This document shows positions 45,687 to 56,232 of a stretch of DNA of 64,000 nt, in pieces. Source of the stretch: Chitinophaga jiangningensis. Its GTDB lineage: Bacteria; Bacteroidota; Bacteroidia; Chitinophagales; Chitinophagaceae. The notes beneath the pieces were generated by a model. It searched no databases. It had not been told where the DNA came from and saw only the letters and a program-made list of their open reading frames with translations. Numbering within the stretch: position 1 is the stretch's first letter; each line of letters opens with the position of its first letter. The DNA is taken from NCBI RefSeq assembly GCF_900142605.1, contig NZ_FRBL01000005.1, positions 62,001 through 126,000 of the forward strand, in the 5' to 3' direction. A program made the translations under genes and the position numbers.

Positions 45687-48600
45687 TTAATTTTTCTTCA
45701 GAACAGTACGTGTTTCTTTTAGTGTCATAATTCCCCGGTCAGTTTCTTTCTTTACACGAATAAGCACACCTTCATCGTCATACTCATAAAAAGTGGCGAA
45801 ATTATTTTCGTCCATCGTACCCATAAGCCGAAGCGTTTTAGCATCATAGGCATAAGTTTGTACAACGGCATCCACTGGATAAATACGTATATCATCTATA
45901 AGCATATTTCCGGCAGGGCCGATTACCAAATTGAAAATCCCCGTAGCATCAGTTTTAAATTCAATCTCTACCAGTTTCCAACCTTCAACTGTGGCCTTGT
46001 GGGAAATTGGTTGTTGCTCATCATTTATATAAACCGGTAAATAAGGAATATCAGCAGCCGGCTGATTATCCTTCACCCAAACACTGAATACATAACTCTT
46101 ATTTGGCATCGGCTGAAACCCAGCAGGGTAAAGATTTTTATCTACCTTAACCCGGTATTGCCCCTGCGCATCAATGTCCATATACTTACCATATCCAGGT
46201 TCATGCTCCCTGCTATGAATAGGAGCAGATAGTGATATTCGCCTGTTCAACTTGAAGCAGTAGTTTCCGGAATGAGCGTCACTGCTATTCAGGCAGTTGG
46301 AATAATCCGGCATAACTTCGGGAATACTGAAGTTATCTTTTGCACAGTTACCACCAACACTACAAAGTGTGTTATAATTATAATCTTCGAACCCATCATA
46401 AAAAACCTCTCTTCTCATGGCATTCGAGGCTACGGCTGTAGACATGCTTCCTTTGTACCCATATAACGCACTGCTATAACGGAGTAAGGCGTCCTTGTTT
46501 TCCTGCTCCTGCCCATACTTGTCATATGACGTAACATAACGGCTCGTAATCCAATGGCTATCTGTGTTATTCCCAATCCATCCACCATTCACTATATCAA
46601 AGTACCAGTACGGCTGAAAAGAATTATAGTACCCTCCTGTACGGAGCCACCCTGTTTCCTGCTTAGCTCCGGCGATTCCCTGGTCATTTCTGTTTACTAA
46701 ATAAGTTTTTTCAGCAGCAACACGCCAGTTTCCTAACATACCGGCAACGTATGGATTGAGAGCAGGGGTATAACTTGTACTATCACATATGAGGTCACCA
46801 CAAATAGCTGCAGGTAGCGGACCACAACGGTAACGGGCTCTTTCCAGCACCCAACCGCGACTGTATATCATGGTATTATATGGCTTTCCCCGGAGTAAAT
46901 CTGCTGTACTGAAAACTATTGTGCTATTAATGTCAAGGATGGAAGTAAGTAGCTCCTCCGGAGTCGCTTGATACAATTCCACCCCGCATGTGCCATTGCC
47001 TGTCCCATTCAGCGTGGCAATCCGAAGGGTATGCTTCCCTGCAGGAATGTTGACAAATTGAAGATGCCAGTAATTGTAGGTGTCTGCATTAGGCACAACT
47101 ACAGCAGCAGTATCAAGCAAGACCGTGCCATCTATGGATATACTGCCAATATCGTCAAACCCGAATCCCAATCCATAAGTCCCTGCATATGGCAAGTCTA
47201 TGCAGGTTTCTATCACCATCCATTTATTTACATTCGGATTTCCGGGTGGCTCCTTTATCCATATACCCACGTTATTAAGTTTACCACAATATGGAGTTGA
47301 TGTACAGGCACCTCCCCAATAATCATTCTGAATATCAAGTCCAGAACCGTCCCATATTACCCCATTTTGCCCATACGCCGTACTTTGGGCGCCGGGCCTA
47401 AGCTCCAGCAAACTATCAGAGTCAAAATCAGCCAGCTTATAACAGGTGGTACCATCGGATGATGGTATATAGCCTTCCGGGCAGTTGCACTGTTTGGCTC
47501 CCCATTCCTCTTCATATAAAACTGCGGAGGCATTTATAACTTTATAAGCTGACAAATCTCCACCTGTCAATACCTGCAACCTATTACCAGCAACTGGATT
47601 TTTGAGACAGACGATGGACTCTGCACCGGCATCAGTCAGATTCCTGTAACCAGATCTCACTATTTTTATGCTACCGTTATAGCTTGCGACTATATTACCC
47701 GTAGCATTTATCAATCTTAAAGCCGGAACCCCGCTGCCATTTAATGCCGTATTAATTACCCAATAGCGTTGCCCATCCGATAGACTCAACAACTCATCTC
47801 CTGATTTTAATATACCAGTACCGGTACTGGTAATTACCCCATTTGCATTTGTTTGAAAGTTTGTAATGACTGTATTTATATTTTTATAGGCTCCACCCAT
47901 AGATGCGTACTTCCAATAGGCCGGCATAGTAATACTGTAAACCGGATCATTGAATTCATTTGTAGTTGAGGTAACTATTGGCGCACCTGTGTTTCGGTCG
48001 AATACCAGATTGGTAGTAGTAGCGGAAGATCCATTAATCGTTTTAACAACGTGATCCAATATGCCTGTTTGTTCTATAACCTTCAAGGTGGAGGCTGACC
48101 TGAATAAACGATAACTATCATTTTCATTACGCGGCCAGTGGGGAATAGGGATAGCAAACCATAAAATGGGTATAACGTCCATCCCTATCTGAATACTGGT
48201 ACCTATGTTACTCGTTTCCGCCTCACGTACGTCTGTAACCAGTTCCACCTCCCGTCCGAGTACTTCTGCCGTGTGGAGGCTACCATTTTCATCTACAGTA
48301 GTGACCTTATTATTGAGCTGCAATTTATCCCCATCCAGGGGATCAGACTTATAGTAACTGACAACAGATGATATTTCAGCACCGGCACGATTAAATACTC
48401 TTTCTGCCTTGGGCTTACCATGCATATCATTGACCATTACAACATATCCCTGCGACATCACTAACTGATAAATCTGTGATCCCTTGGCAAAAGAAGCCTT
48501 ACCTGATGGTCCTACCTGTCTTACTTCAGGACGCTCCTGTTGCTTCACTATTACCGGGTAATCCTTCGCTGTATAAAATTCATGCTGCACCCGCCCTGTC

Positions 48601-51600
48601 AGCATAGCCGGATCCGGAGCCCCATTTGCATCCAGGTCACGTACGCTGACACATCTGTAACCTACAGATGCGCCGGGATACAGCGACTCTCCAAACGGTT
48701 CCTCCAGGTAGTAATAGTTAGTCAATGCTCCGCGTGAAGCCTGATTGTATGGCACTGGCATCCGAAGTGGATTCTCATCTCCACCAACATACGGCTCGTA
48801 AGCGGCTACACCGCTACTGATTTCCTTTCCATCTTCATTAATTGTATACGAATAGGCCTGACCATAGGCGGCATTGGCACCATTGTTACCTGTCATAGTA
48901 TTCCACTCATCAGATATCCGAATACTTTTTACACGTGCAGCGCCGCCATATTTATGTCCGTCTGCCTTGACCAGTCTGGCAAAACTTCGACTCAAATCCA
49001 CGTCGTTACAAAACCCACGTTTCTTTGCCCGCTCATTGAAGTTCATCCTGATCTCCGCCAGGTTACCAATAGCATTTACAAGGGCGGAAAGTGCAGGAAT
49101 TATGGGTATAGAACTTTTAATACGATTCTTATATCCCGGATAGGCATACATGGGATAATCTAGTCGCATTCGCTGCCAGGCTGCCACCTGAAATGGGCTC
49201 GCCGTAACCCCGCCGGCAGTAACATCTTTTACTATGATATTAAAGGAGCCATCACCGTTGTCTTTTACTGCTGTCACTTCTGAATACGAGGGAATGATTT
49301 CGCAACGACTATCCTCATAAGTATTTGGTTTATCCGTCACGTTTATTTTTAACCTTGTATAAAATTCATTCCTTCCCCCTAAATAATCAGCTATAAAATA
49401 TCTTAGTCTTTCCTGATCCGTAGTTCCACGTAAAGTGCCCGTCGCTGCTACCCTAACGCCATGACTACCCTGCAACGTCCACCTGTTCAAATTATCATTA
49501 ATATGCTGGATGAAACCTAATACCTTCACCATAGCCATCGCCTTTCTGTCCTGTACGTAGGCATAATCACCCGATTCATAATCTATATCCACCACTCCGC
49601 CTGATGGCAAGGATATTCTCTTAAGATTCCATCCCTTCGCATTGCTGTTTGCTTTACTGGCATCCTGAATAACATATGGAAATTCATCATTCCGCATCTG
49701 TGAGAATGGCGTATTCTGATTATCCGAGAGTGGTTTATAGTTTCCCCATTTGTCCGACTGCAAGAAACCGTATCCACCGCTATTGTTATACTCAAATTCG
49801 TATTTATGATATTTCCCTTTTGTAGAAGAAGCATACTGAAAATACACCCGTTGCAAGGTAAGCTTACCCTTATTTTCCATAGAATTAGGCGTACCAGGGC
49901 AAACAGGATAATTTTGATCATATTCCAGCACTACCGTCTTGATTGGCTTTGTAAGATCTGATTTTGAATACAACACAATTTTTTTCAGATACCGCTGTTT
50001 TAAAGATGCATCTACATCTCCATAAAGATTTTTTACGCCTAAAGCATCGTTTCTGTCAGCAGTGATGAAATAAGCAATCTTTGTTTTAGTTTCAATAGAA
50101 TGCAAATACCACAACTCTTTTGTTCCCGTTACAATATTTGCTCGATCGTCTTCCGGATCCGCATTTAATCCTCTGTGCAGTGTGGCATTTCCGGGACTCA
50201 TCGGTGTTCGCCAGCGGAATTTATCCGTCAGTCGGGAATAATTAAATTTCACCGCATTCCCTGGATCATCATCTGTAATACCATTATTGGTTACATCAAC
50301 ATAATCAGGGCTATACATAGCAGACAACAGGTAAGTTGCCGCATATGCAGGCTGTTTGTCATGGTGGTAAAATTGATCTGTCGCTTTACTATATGCCAAT
50401 ATATCTTCTTTGTCACCAGTAGTACTGATCCCAACAAGACCCTGACTGTGATCTTCACGGGAAGGGTCTGCCGCTACAGTATATTCATCCTGCGAAATAT
50501 TATATACAGGGATGCCATATACGGACCTCGCTCCTGCAGAGGAAGTAACAGTAAACATGGAGATATGGTGCCCCTGCCTGTAACCACCCAGGCGACTAAT
50601 GGACTGCGCGGGTGCCGGTGAGCACGTAACAGGTTTAAAGCCATCTTCCAGTAATGGATAATTTGGAATAACCCGATTAACCGGAGATGCATATGCTTCC
50701 TTGTTTGTAAGAAAGGATACGGCGGTATTCCTAATCTGACGAGTTTCTTTCTTGAGCGTTCCGGCACTGGTAGCATAGGTTTTGGGATTCTTTAACTGTG
50801 CAAAAGTGCCATTTCCGTTTAAAGGTACTGACACTACATCATCTCCCTGCACCTTATTATCCCAGGCAGCCTCAGAGGCAACTAACTCACCATCCACCTT
50901 AAAATAGGCAGCTTCTTCACCGGGGTTAGCTGCATCATTCTTATAGTCGCCAATATTGAGAAAATTATTTTCATTTATCCATTTACCTGATTTATTAGAA
51001 ACCTGTTGATTGTAGATGCTGACACCGCCATGTGCATATCCCCCTATACCAACATCACTTCCAGAGCTGTAATCCGCCGACCGGTCTTCAGCGTAAGCAT
51101 CAAACACCACCGCCGAACCACCACCGTGCAACCTGAATTGCCCGCTGCCTCCCTGGCTCTCGAAAGAAAACACATCAGGTGTAAGTGAAGTAACCGGCAG
51201 ATTGGGTAACTTGGGTATCACAGGATTATCTTTCTCTCTGAAAAAATCCATCACCGCATTTTTCTTTTTACTGCCCTTGTCTGCATATAAAAAACCAAAA
51301 GAAGGCGAAGATTTGTAACGGCTGATGAGCGATTGTTTATTCATAAAGCCTGTCATTCCCTGACTGCCGTAAATGGCATAATATACACCCCCCACCTCCG
51401 ACGAAAAGCTGGCACTGGTATTCTGATACTCCATATTAATTTTGGGGCTGAAAGGCGGAGTATTAAAAATCCTTGTATCTGTAGCTGAAAGTGGTAAGGT
51501 CAATAATGAAAAACTCTTCCCTAATGTCATTGACTTCAATCCTTCCCGTGTATTATATGAAAGATTGGATGATAGTCCCATACCGGCACTCGTACGAGCA

Positions 51601-52247
51601 TACTTGTCTAATTGTAATTGAAGGGAGGTTCCTGCATCAATGGTTACGCCGTCACTTGTACTCGACGTCACACCATACTTAAGTCCTGCGGTTAAACCAC
51701 CGGAGGCGGCACCACCCAGGGTAAGCCCCGAATTAGCCCCTACTTCAGCTCCAAAACCTGTGTAGTTATTACAGAAGATGCCAATGCTAAGGGAACCACT
51801 GAGTTTTCCAATATCTCCACCTACCACCTCCACTCTCGCAGTCACTCGCCCGCCAACTGTAATATTATCAGCTGTGTAATGATCTGTCAAAATATTATCT
51901 CCGTTCATATCGTCCGGTACCCCTCTTAATTGCCGATTAATAGCGCCAGTACTCAAATTCCATCCAAGCCCCACCCAACTAGCCTCCTCATCAATTCCTG
52001 CTCCGGATGCATAATTGAGATTCACTGGAAAACCATCCACATCTAATAGCGGAACATTGTATTTAAATGCACCGGTAAACAAATTCACCATATCGGCAGT
52101 ACCAGCCGGTTGAAACTGCGTGTGCTCCGGCTGCTTGGGGCCGGAAGTAAGGGCGGATGCGTACAATGGAAGGAGCAACTCTGAAGCCCACAAAAATAGA
52201 AAAAGTGCTGCAAGCGACTTTTTAGTGGTTTTTCTTTGTAATATCAT
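45687..52247 (-). CDS. Giant SpvB-like/PA14-like/CBM-like secreted protein (A component)
   Basis: 2186-residue secreted protein, signal peptide about 1-33. N-terminus matches Rhs/SpvB-like openings (TGAFKYNVPLLDVDG, SWVGLGWNLSTGAINRQ), followed by long beta-rich Gly/Ser segments (about 130-450) and a further 1100 residues without recognised enzyme motifs. A PA14-like beta-sandwich lies about 1640-1770 (DLPYAGTYGLGFGFDDIGS, IPAGKHTLRIATLNGTGN). A CBM-like domain about 1985-2130 ends MLIDDIRIYPVDAVVQTYAY, then two YD repeats (YAYDAKTLRLMG, YEYDDEGVLIRV). Ends match those of 13881-17297. It starts 4 bp inside the lipoprotein gene's end (ATGA overlap). Likely surface or particle-forming partner of the Rhs giant; function unproved. 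Confidence 0.8.
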   Translation of the reverse strand: MILQRKTTKKSLAALFLFLWASELLLPLYASALTSGPKQPEHTQFQPAGTADMVNLFTGAFKYNVPLLDVDGFPVNLNYASGAGIDEEASWVGLGWNLSTGAINRQLRGVPDDMNGDNILTDHYTADNITVGGRVTARVEVVGGDIGKLSGSLSIGIFCNNYTGFGAEVGANSGLTLGGAASGGLTAGLKYGVTSSTSDGVTIDAGTSLQLQLDKYARTSAGMGLSSNLSYNTREGLKSMTLGKSFSLLTLPLSATDTRIFNTPPFSPKINMEYQNTSASFSSEVGGVYYAIYGSQGMTGFMNKQSLISRYKSSPSFGFLYADKGSKKKNAVMDFFREKDNPVIPKLPNLPVTSLTPDVFSFESQGGSGQFRLHGGGSAVVFDAYAEDRSADYSSGSDVGIGGYAHGGVSIYNQQVSNKSGKWINENNFLNIGDYKNDAANPGEEAAYFKVDGELVASEAAWDNKVQGDDVVSVPLNGNGTFAQLKNPKTYATSAGTLKKETRQIRNTAVSFLTNKEAYASPVNRVIPNYPLLEDGFKPVTCSPAPAQSISRLGGYRQGHHISMFTVTSSAGARSVYGIPVYNISQDEYTVAADPSREDHSQGLVGISTTGDKEDILAYSKATDQFYHHDKQPAYAATYLLSAMYSPDYVDVTNNGITDDDPGNAVKFNYSRLTDKFRWRTPMSPGNATLHRGLNADPEDDRANIVTGTKELWYLHSIETKTKIAYFITADRNDALGVKNLYGDVDASLKQRYLKKIVLYSKSDLTKPIKTVVLEYDQNYPVCPGTPNSMENKGKLTLQRVYFQYASSTKGKYHKYEFEYNNSGGYGFLQSDKWGNYKPLSDNQNTPFSQMRNDEFPYVIQDASKANSNAKGWNLKRISLPSGGVVDIDYESGDYAYVQDRKAMAMVKVLGFIQHINDNLNRWTLQGSHGVRVAATGTLRGTTDQERLRYFIADYLGGRNEFYTRLKINVTDKPNTYEDSRCEIIPSYSEVTAVKDNGDGSFNIIVKDVTAGGVTASPFQVAAWQRMRLDYPMYAYPGYKNRIKSSIPIIPALSALVNAIGNLAEIRMNFNERAKKRGFCNDVDLSRSFARLVKADGHKYGGAARVKSIRISDEWNTMTGNNGANAAYGQAYSYTINEDGKEISSGVAAYEPYVGGDENPLRMPVPYNQASRGALTNYYYLEEPFGESLYPGASVGYRCVSVRDLDANGAPDPAMLTGRVQHEFYTAKDYPVIVKQQERPEVRQVGPSGKASFAKGSQIYQLVMSQGYVVMVNDMHGKPKAERVFNRAGAEISSVVSYYKSDPLDGDKLQLNNKVTTVDENGSLHTAEVLGREVELVTDVREAETSNIGTSIQIGMDVIPILWFAIPIPHWPRNENDSYRLFRSASTLKVIEQTGILDHVVKTINGSSATTTNLVFDRNTGAPIVTSTTNEFNDPVYSITMPAYWKYASMGGAYKNINTVITNFQTNANGVITSTGTGILKSGDELLSLSDGQRYWVINTALNGSGVPALRLINATGNIVASYNGSIKIVRSGYRNLTDAGAESIVCLKNPVAGNRLQVLTGGDLSAYKVINASAVLYEEEWGAKQCNCPEGYIPSSDGTTCYKLADFDSDSLLELRPGAQSTAYGQNGVIWDGSGLDIQNDYWGGACTSTPYCGKLNNVGIWIKEPPGNPNVNKWMVIETCIDLPYAGTYGLGFGFDDIGSISIDGTVLLDTAAVVVPNADTYNYWHLQFVNIPAGKHTLRIATLNGTGNGTCGVELYQATPEELLTSILDINSTIVFSTADLLRGKPYNTMIYSRGWVLERARYRCGPLPAAICGDLICDSTSYTPALNPYVAGMLGNWRVAAEKTYLVNRNDQGIAGAKQETGWLRTGGYYNSFQPYWYFDIVNGGWIGNNTDSHWITSRYVTSYDKYGQEQENKDALLRYSSALYGYKGSMSTAVASNAMRREVFYDGFEDYNYNTLCSVGGNCAKDNFSIPEVMPDYSNCLNSSDAHSGNYCFKLNRRISLSAPIHSREHEPGYGKYMDIDAQGQYRVKVDKNLYPAGFQPMPNKSYVFSVWVKDNQPAADIPYLPVYINDEQQPISHKATVEGWKLVEIEFKTDATGIFNLVIGPAGNMLIDDIRIYPVDAVVQTYAYDAKTLRLMGTMDENNFATFYEYDDEGVLIRVKKETDRGIMTLKETRTVLKKN

Positions 52248-52780
52248 AGGTGTTGACTAAGAGAATCTGATGCTGAAACGGATAAATAATCAATAGGGAA
52301 TACTAGCCGGGTACTGGTATAAATCCAATCTTTATAAATCAACTGTAAGGGAATTGCCGTATTAATTGCAGGCCGTGCAAATGTGATGAGATAAGTAATT
52401 CCGCCTATGTTACCATTGGCTTCCCGCTCTGCCAGTAATGGAACGATAGTATCACCTTTCACAACCAGTTGAAACAATGAATCCAACCCAAAAGAGGCCT
52501 CTTTTTGCTCACCAAGTTTCTTTAACTTATCAATATCCTTACAGTTTACATTCACTTTAAATGTCAACTCCTGGTTATACTCACGACCATCATTTGGATG
52601 AACACTGGCAAGCCATCCGCTTGGCAGATAGGACATTCTCACGGTTACATCATGTACCTGCCTGGTTTGCAATAAACCAGATCCTTCCGCCGTGATTGCC
52701 TTTCGCAATGCTGCCCCATTTTCATGGCAGGACACCAGTATGGTATATACCAAAATCATTATTGCATTTTTTATCAACAT
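52244..52780 (-). CDS. Lipoprotein of Rhs operon
   Basis: 178 residues with lipobox LVSC (Cys18). Mature part is beta-rich (VRMSYLPSGWLASVHPNDG, ELTFKVNVNCKD, GGITYLITFARPAI), no family recognised. Two bp after the upstream gene and overlapping the downstream giant by ATGA. Its fixed place between an outer-membrane barrel and the giants suggests an outer-membrane accessory of the export or display of those proteins. Confidence 0.68.
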   Translation of the reverse strand: MLIKNAIMILVYTILVSCHENGAALRKAITAEGSGLLQTRQVHDVTVRMSYLPSGWLASVHPNDGREYNQELTFKVNVNCKDIDKLKKLGEQKEASFGLDSLFQLVVKGDTIVPLLAEREANGNIGGITYLITFARPAINTAIPLQLIYKDWIYTSTRLVFPIDYLSVSASDSLSQHL

Positions 52781-52782
52781 GG

Positions 52783-53877
52783 CTATTTTTTAAATAGAAA
52801 TCTTAATTGTTTATGCGATCCATCAGGTAAATGAACAGTAATGATGTAATAAGCACCATCCTGCATATATCTGTTTTCAGTTAGGTCAATTTCAATATGA
52901 TTTTGACCATTCCGCAATTCTATTACCGGCAAATGTTTAACAACCTTATCAGGGGTTGTGAGGCTGGCTATTTCATAGCGTAACCGACTGCTGGCATAAA
53001 TATTTTTGACCGCAAATCGTATATACCCATTAGATAAATAAAAGTTACCCTTTGCCAGATCATCTATATCCCGGTAACTTTCCGGCGTAACTGCCACACT
53101 ATTGTCCTTGCATTTCACCGTAAACTCCCACATCTCGGAAGAAGCCAGCAACATGTCAGCCCTGTAGGCAGTAACCTGCCATACGTATTTCTGGCCTTCC
53201 GTTAATTCAGGAAGTGTAGGAGGGAAGTACAACATCGGACCATTTATAAATGATTGGTTTATTATCGGCATATTGTAACGAATTGCCTCCGCCTTACGCT
53301 GATCGGGCTTTATACTGGTCAGAATCAAACGATATTGCACCCCGGGAATAGCTGGTAGTAAAGGCTGCCAAAAGAAGTTAGGCCGTTTTTCGCATATCTT
53401 ATCCTCATCCATGGGACTAGTCAGCACCAATGGCGAAAAGGGCTTTAAGGAATAATCAAAGCATTGCTGCCCCAAAGGCATTCCTCCTATATGTCCATTT
53501 CCATCCGTAACTTCAAAACAGTATTCATACTCAGCCTCTGCAAAAAAGCCCGCCTGTCGCAATACCGTAGCTATTTTATTGTCCCCGAACTGCAGGCTGG
53601 CATTATTTAAAATACCCGCAGGAAAAGCATTCACACCTGGCTGTAAATCCAACGCCGGAATCTTAACCGTTACAACTTTCCCTACCGAAGCTGCTGTTAC
53701 AGTAATAGTTACAGATGCCCGCTGCCTGGCCGTAGCTGTACTATTGAACTTTGCTTGTAATAGTCCGTCCAGCGTCCGTCCCTGTAGCTCCGGAATAAAA
53801 ATGGTAGTTACCTGCGCCATCATAAATACAGGTACACATACCAGCAGCAGGCATATTCCAAAAAATATCTTACGCAT
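52783..53877 (-). CDS. Secreted beta-sandwich (Fn3/Ig-like) protein of Rhs operon
   Basis: 364 residues with a signal peptide (ends near MMAQ, residue about 21). Two or three beta-sandwich-like units: one about 120-180 (YEYCFEVTDGNGHIGGMPLGQQC), one about 190-255 (RPNFFWQPLLPAIPGVQYRL, KYVWQVTAYRADMLLASSEMW), both with the 'FxW ... YxW/YxF' pattern of Fn3-like units in Bacteroidota envelope proteins; and a C-terminal unit (YIRFAVKNIYASSRLRYEIA, GAYYIITVHLPDG). Three bp after the barrel gene. Possibly an exported scaffold of the system. Confidence 0.68.
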   Translation of the reverse strand: MRKIFFGICLLLVCVPVFMMAQVTTIFIPELQGRTLDGLLQAKFNSTATARQRASVTITVTAASVGKVVTVKIPALDLQPGVNAFPAGILNNASLQFGDNKIATVLRQAGFFAEAEYEYCFEVTDGNGHIGGMPLGQQCFDYSLKPFSPLVLTSPMDEDKICEKRPNFFWQPLLPAIPGVQYRLILTSIKPDQRKAEAIRYNMPIINQSFINGPMLYFPPTLPELTEGQKYVWQVTAYRADMLLASSEMWEFTVKCKDNSVAVTPESYRDIDDLAKGNFYLSNGYIRFAVKNIYASSRLRYEIASLTTPDKVVKHLPVIELRNGQNHIEIDLTENRYMQDGAYYIITVHLPDGSHKQLRFLFKK

Positions 53878-53880
53878 ATA

Positions 53881-56232
53881 TTATTTCAGTTGATATTGTA
53901 GTACAAGCGAGGTAGTAAATGTTCCAAACAGGTAATTCTGTGCTGTATTTAACAGATTTTTACGGCAATCCACATACAAATTGGCCTGCAACCGTTTCGT
54001 CAAACCTGCGGAAACCGTTTGCCGCAGCCCGGCCTGTTGCACGACAGATTTATTATCCAGGTAGGTAATGCCGGAACTACAGTTTAACAACTTAACCAGC
54101 TGATAACTGTAAGCTGTTTCAACTGTGATAAGGTTACCATACAACGCCTCATTACGCAAATCCTTGTTATAAAGCACATTAAAGGACAACAAGTGGGAGA
54201 CTAATATAAAATTATGATTCAGGTTAACGTTCACAAGTACACTCTTGACAGGCATTACATTCACCTGCTGAAGACTTAACAGCATATTGGTGCTGGTTGG
54301 AATTGCCAGCAACCGTCCACTCACCAGGGAAGATATACTCAGATTTCGGTTTACATAAGCAGTAGTATTCGTACTATCCGTCGCTCCCTTCATCATCGAT
54401 TGCCCGATCCGGCTAGTTAAGGTAAGGTTCTTTTTTACACGCATCCGGAAGTCCACCGCATACTGGCTGTTCTTCCACCTTGAATCCCCCATAGCAGCGA
54501 TACGCGTATCTTGCCTGTCCATCCTAAAGCCTATTGCTACACGATTCTTTTGAAATTGCTTATCTATCTTTAACCCATATTTTATAGCCCCCCTGGTAGT
54601 ACTGGGCGACCCGGGATTGCTGTAAGCCATTCCACTAAATTTAGCATAAACCCGCTGGTTCATGGATAATGACTTCACTTCCCCATTGTAATCAAGTCCT
54701 ATGGAAACCGTTTCCATAAAGTCATTAAACATCCCGGCTGCAGCCGCTTTGGATGCTAATAAACCGCTATTATCATTCGCCACATTTTTATAGCTGGTGT
54801 TTGATTTTTCCAATTCGGCAGCAAGCGTACCATAGGCTCCGAAATCGATTTGCTCCGAAACAGCACCTACAAAAATATTTTTAGGTAACACCGGCATATT
54901 AAAGGAGTTTGGCTGCTGCTTAGTGTTGGCATTCAATGCCCCTACATGGGTATGCGCACCGTTGATATCTCCAGTCCCCAATTGCAGAAATTGCATGGCG
55001 TAATTACTTCCATCTAAATTGCTGCTCAACCCAATATTTTTTATATCACGCGCATCATTCCTGGTACCAATACCCACCATAGCAAATTTGTTATTAGATA
55101 GCAATGAACTCTGCAAACCAGACATAAATAAATCTTTTGTAAGCCCACGGCCTTCACCAGTTACGTTTCCGAGTTGTAAGCCACGCATTTCTAAAAATAA
55201 TCTTTGAACAAAATTCAATGGTAGTAGTGATTTGATGGCTTCCTTCTGGTTTTCAGGACTGTTTACATCAGCTGTAATGATGTTATTCAGTTTGTGTTGA
55301 GATGAAAGGAGCCGTTGGATCGCCTTATCTTTAGCGATTTGTGCCTTCAGGCTATACAATTTATCCAGATACCTACCGGTAATGGAATCTGGCAGCGAAG
55401 TATTCCCATTAGCAACCACCTGCTTTATCTGAGCCGAATCCAGGTAAACCAACTCCTCCGGGCTGATTAAATTCCTTAAACTACTATCGCCGGAAATTTG
55501 TGTAACAGCGGACCGGATATTATCCAACTGATTTTGCAGGTAGCCTTTGACAGCCTTACCAACATCTAAATCTTTAAGAAAATATTTATCTACATCAAAG
55601 GATTTACCCACACTTTTACTGAGCCGCTCCATATATACATCCTTATTGAAATTAATATGCTTTAATCCTCTGCCAAACGCCCTGCTGTAGTCCCATGGCT
55701 GCCCTGCCAGCTGTGTGTAATTCAGATCAAAAGGAATATTCATCAACGTAACCTGATCATTCACTGCAGCTGTAAACTGAACAGGCATTACACTTCCAGG
55801 AGCATTATTCACTATCACGCCAGCTTGAGCCCCACCAAATTTGTTGGCAACAGCACCTTGCTTAAAATATATTCCCGCATCCATGCCTTCCCGCAGTGAG
55901 TAAAGTCCACGCAGACGTGTATCCACATACTTTTTAAGGGCTGAGGAGTCCCGCATCAGGCTATTGGCACCTTTTAGCTTTGTCCACTCTTCATTGCCAT
56001 AATTCTGTGATACAAAACGGTGAAAGTTAGATTGAAAAGCAGCACTCAACATACCAGAGTCCTTCCAGGGAATTGTCGGCTGCTTTTTCATAATCGAGTC
56101 TAACATAGCTCCTTGTAAAGCATTTGCAGTTACAGGAAACTTATGTGGATCCATAGGTCCTTTCTTTTGTTGGGCCAACGCATAGGTAGCTGGCCACAAT
56201 GCAAGAAAAGCATAAAAGAGTTTTCTTACCAT
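53881..56232 (-). CDS. Predicted outer-membrane beta-barrel protein of Rhs operon
   Basis: 783 residues with a signal peptide (about 1-20, ends LAQ). The N-terminal half is helical with coiled-coil-like runs (about 225-345). From about 360 the sequence shows repeating amphipathic strands separated by Gly/Asn/Asp turns (SVGLDYNGEVKSLSMNQRVY, AIKYGLKIDKQF, YAVDFRMRVKKNLTLTSRIG, SVLVNVNLNHNFILVSHLLS, FGTFTTSLVLQYQLK), so 12 or more strands of an outer-membrane barrel. No POTRA or plug is seen. First gene of the seven-gene operon, so its product may be a dedicated export conduit or surface anchor for the giants; this is inference. No family name recognised. Confidence 0.72.
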   Translation of the reverse strand: MVRKLFYAFLALWPATYALAQQKKGPMDPHKFPVTANALQGAMLDSIMKKQPTIPWKDSGMLSAAFQSNFHRFVSQNYGNEEWTKLKGANSLMRDSSALKKYVDTRLRGLYSLREGMDAGIYFKQGAVANKFGGAQAGVIVNNAPGSVMPVQFTAAVNDQVTLMNIPFDLNYTQLAGQPWDYSRAFGRGLKHINFNKDVYMERLSKSVGKSFDVDKYFLKDLDVGKAVKGYLQNQLDNIRSAVTQISGDSSLRNLISPEELVYLDSAQIKQVVANGNTSLPDSITGRYLDKLYSLKAQIAKDKAIQRLLSSQHKLNNIITADVNSPENQKEAIKSLLPLNFVQRLFLEMRGLQLGNVTGEGRGLTKDLFMSGLQSSLLSNNKFAMVGIGTRNDARDIKNIGLSSNLDGSNYAMQFLQLGTGDINGAHTHVGALNANTKQQPNSFNMPVLPKNIFVGAVSEQIDFGAYGTLAAELEKSNTSYKNVANDNSGLLASKAAAAGMFNDFMETVSIGLDYNGEVKSLSMNQRVYAKFSGMAYSNPGSPSTTRGAIKYGLKIDKQFQKNRVAIGFRMDRQDTRIAAMGDSRWKNSQYAVDFRMRVKKNLTLTSRIGQSMMKGATDSTNTTAYVNRNLSISSLVSGRLLAIPTSTNMLLSLQQVNVMPVKSVLVNVNLNHNFILVSHLLSFNVLYNKDLRNEALYGNLITVETAYSYQLVKLLNCSSGITYLDNKSVVQQAGLRQTVSAGLTKRLQANLYVDCRKNLLNTAQNYLFGTFTTSLVLQYQLK

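Noticed and set aside
36296..56232. T6SS or T9SS gene cluster
   Set aside because: No VgrG, PAAR, sheath or T9SS C-terminal domain seen; only a barrel and lipoprotein of unknown type.
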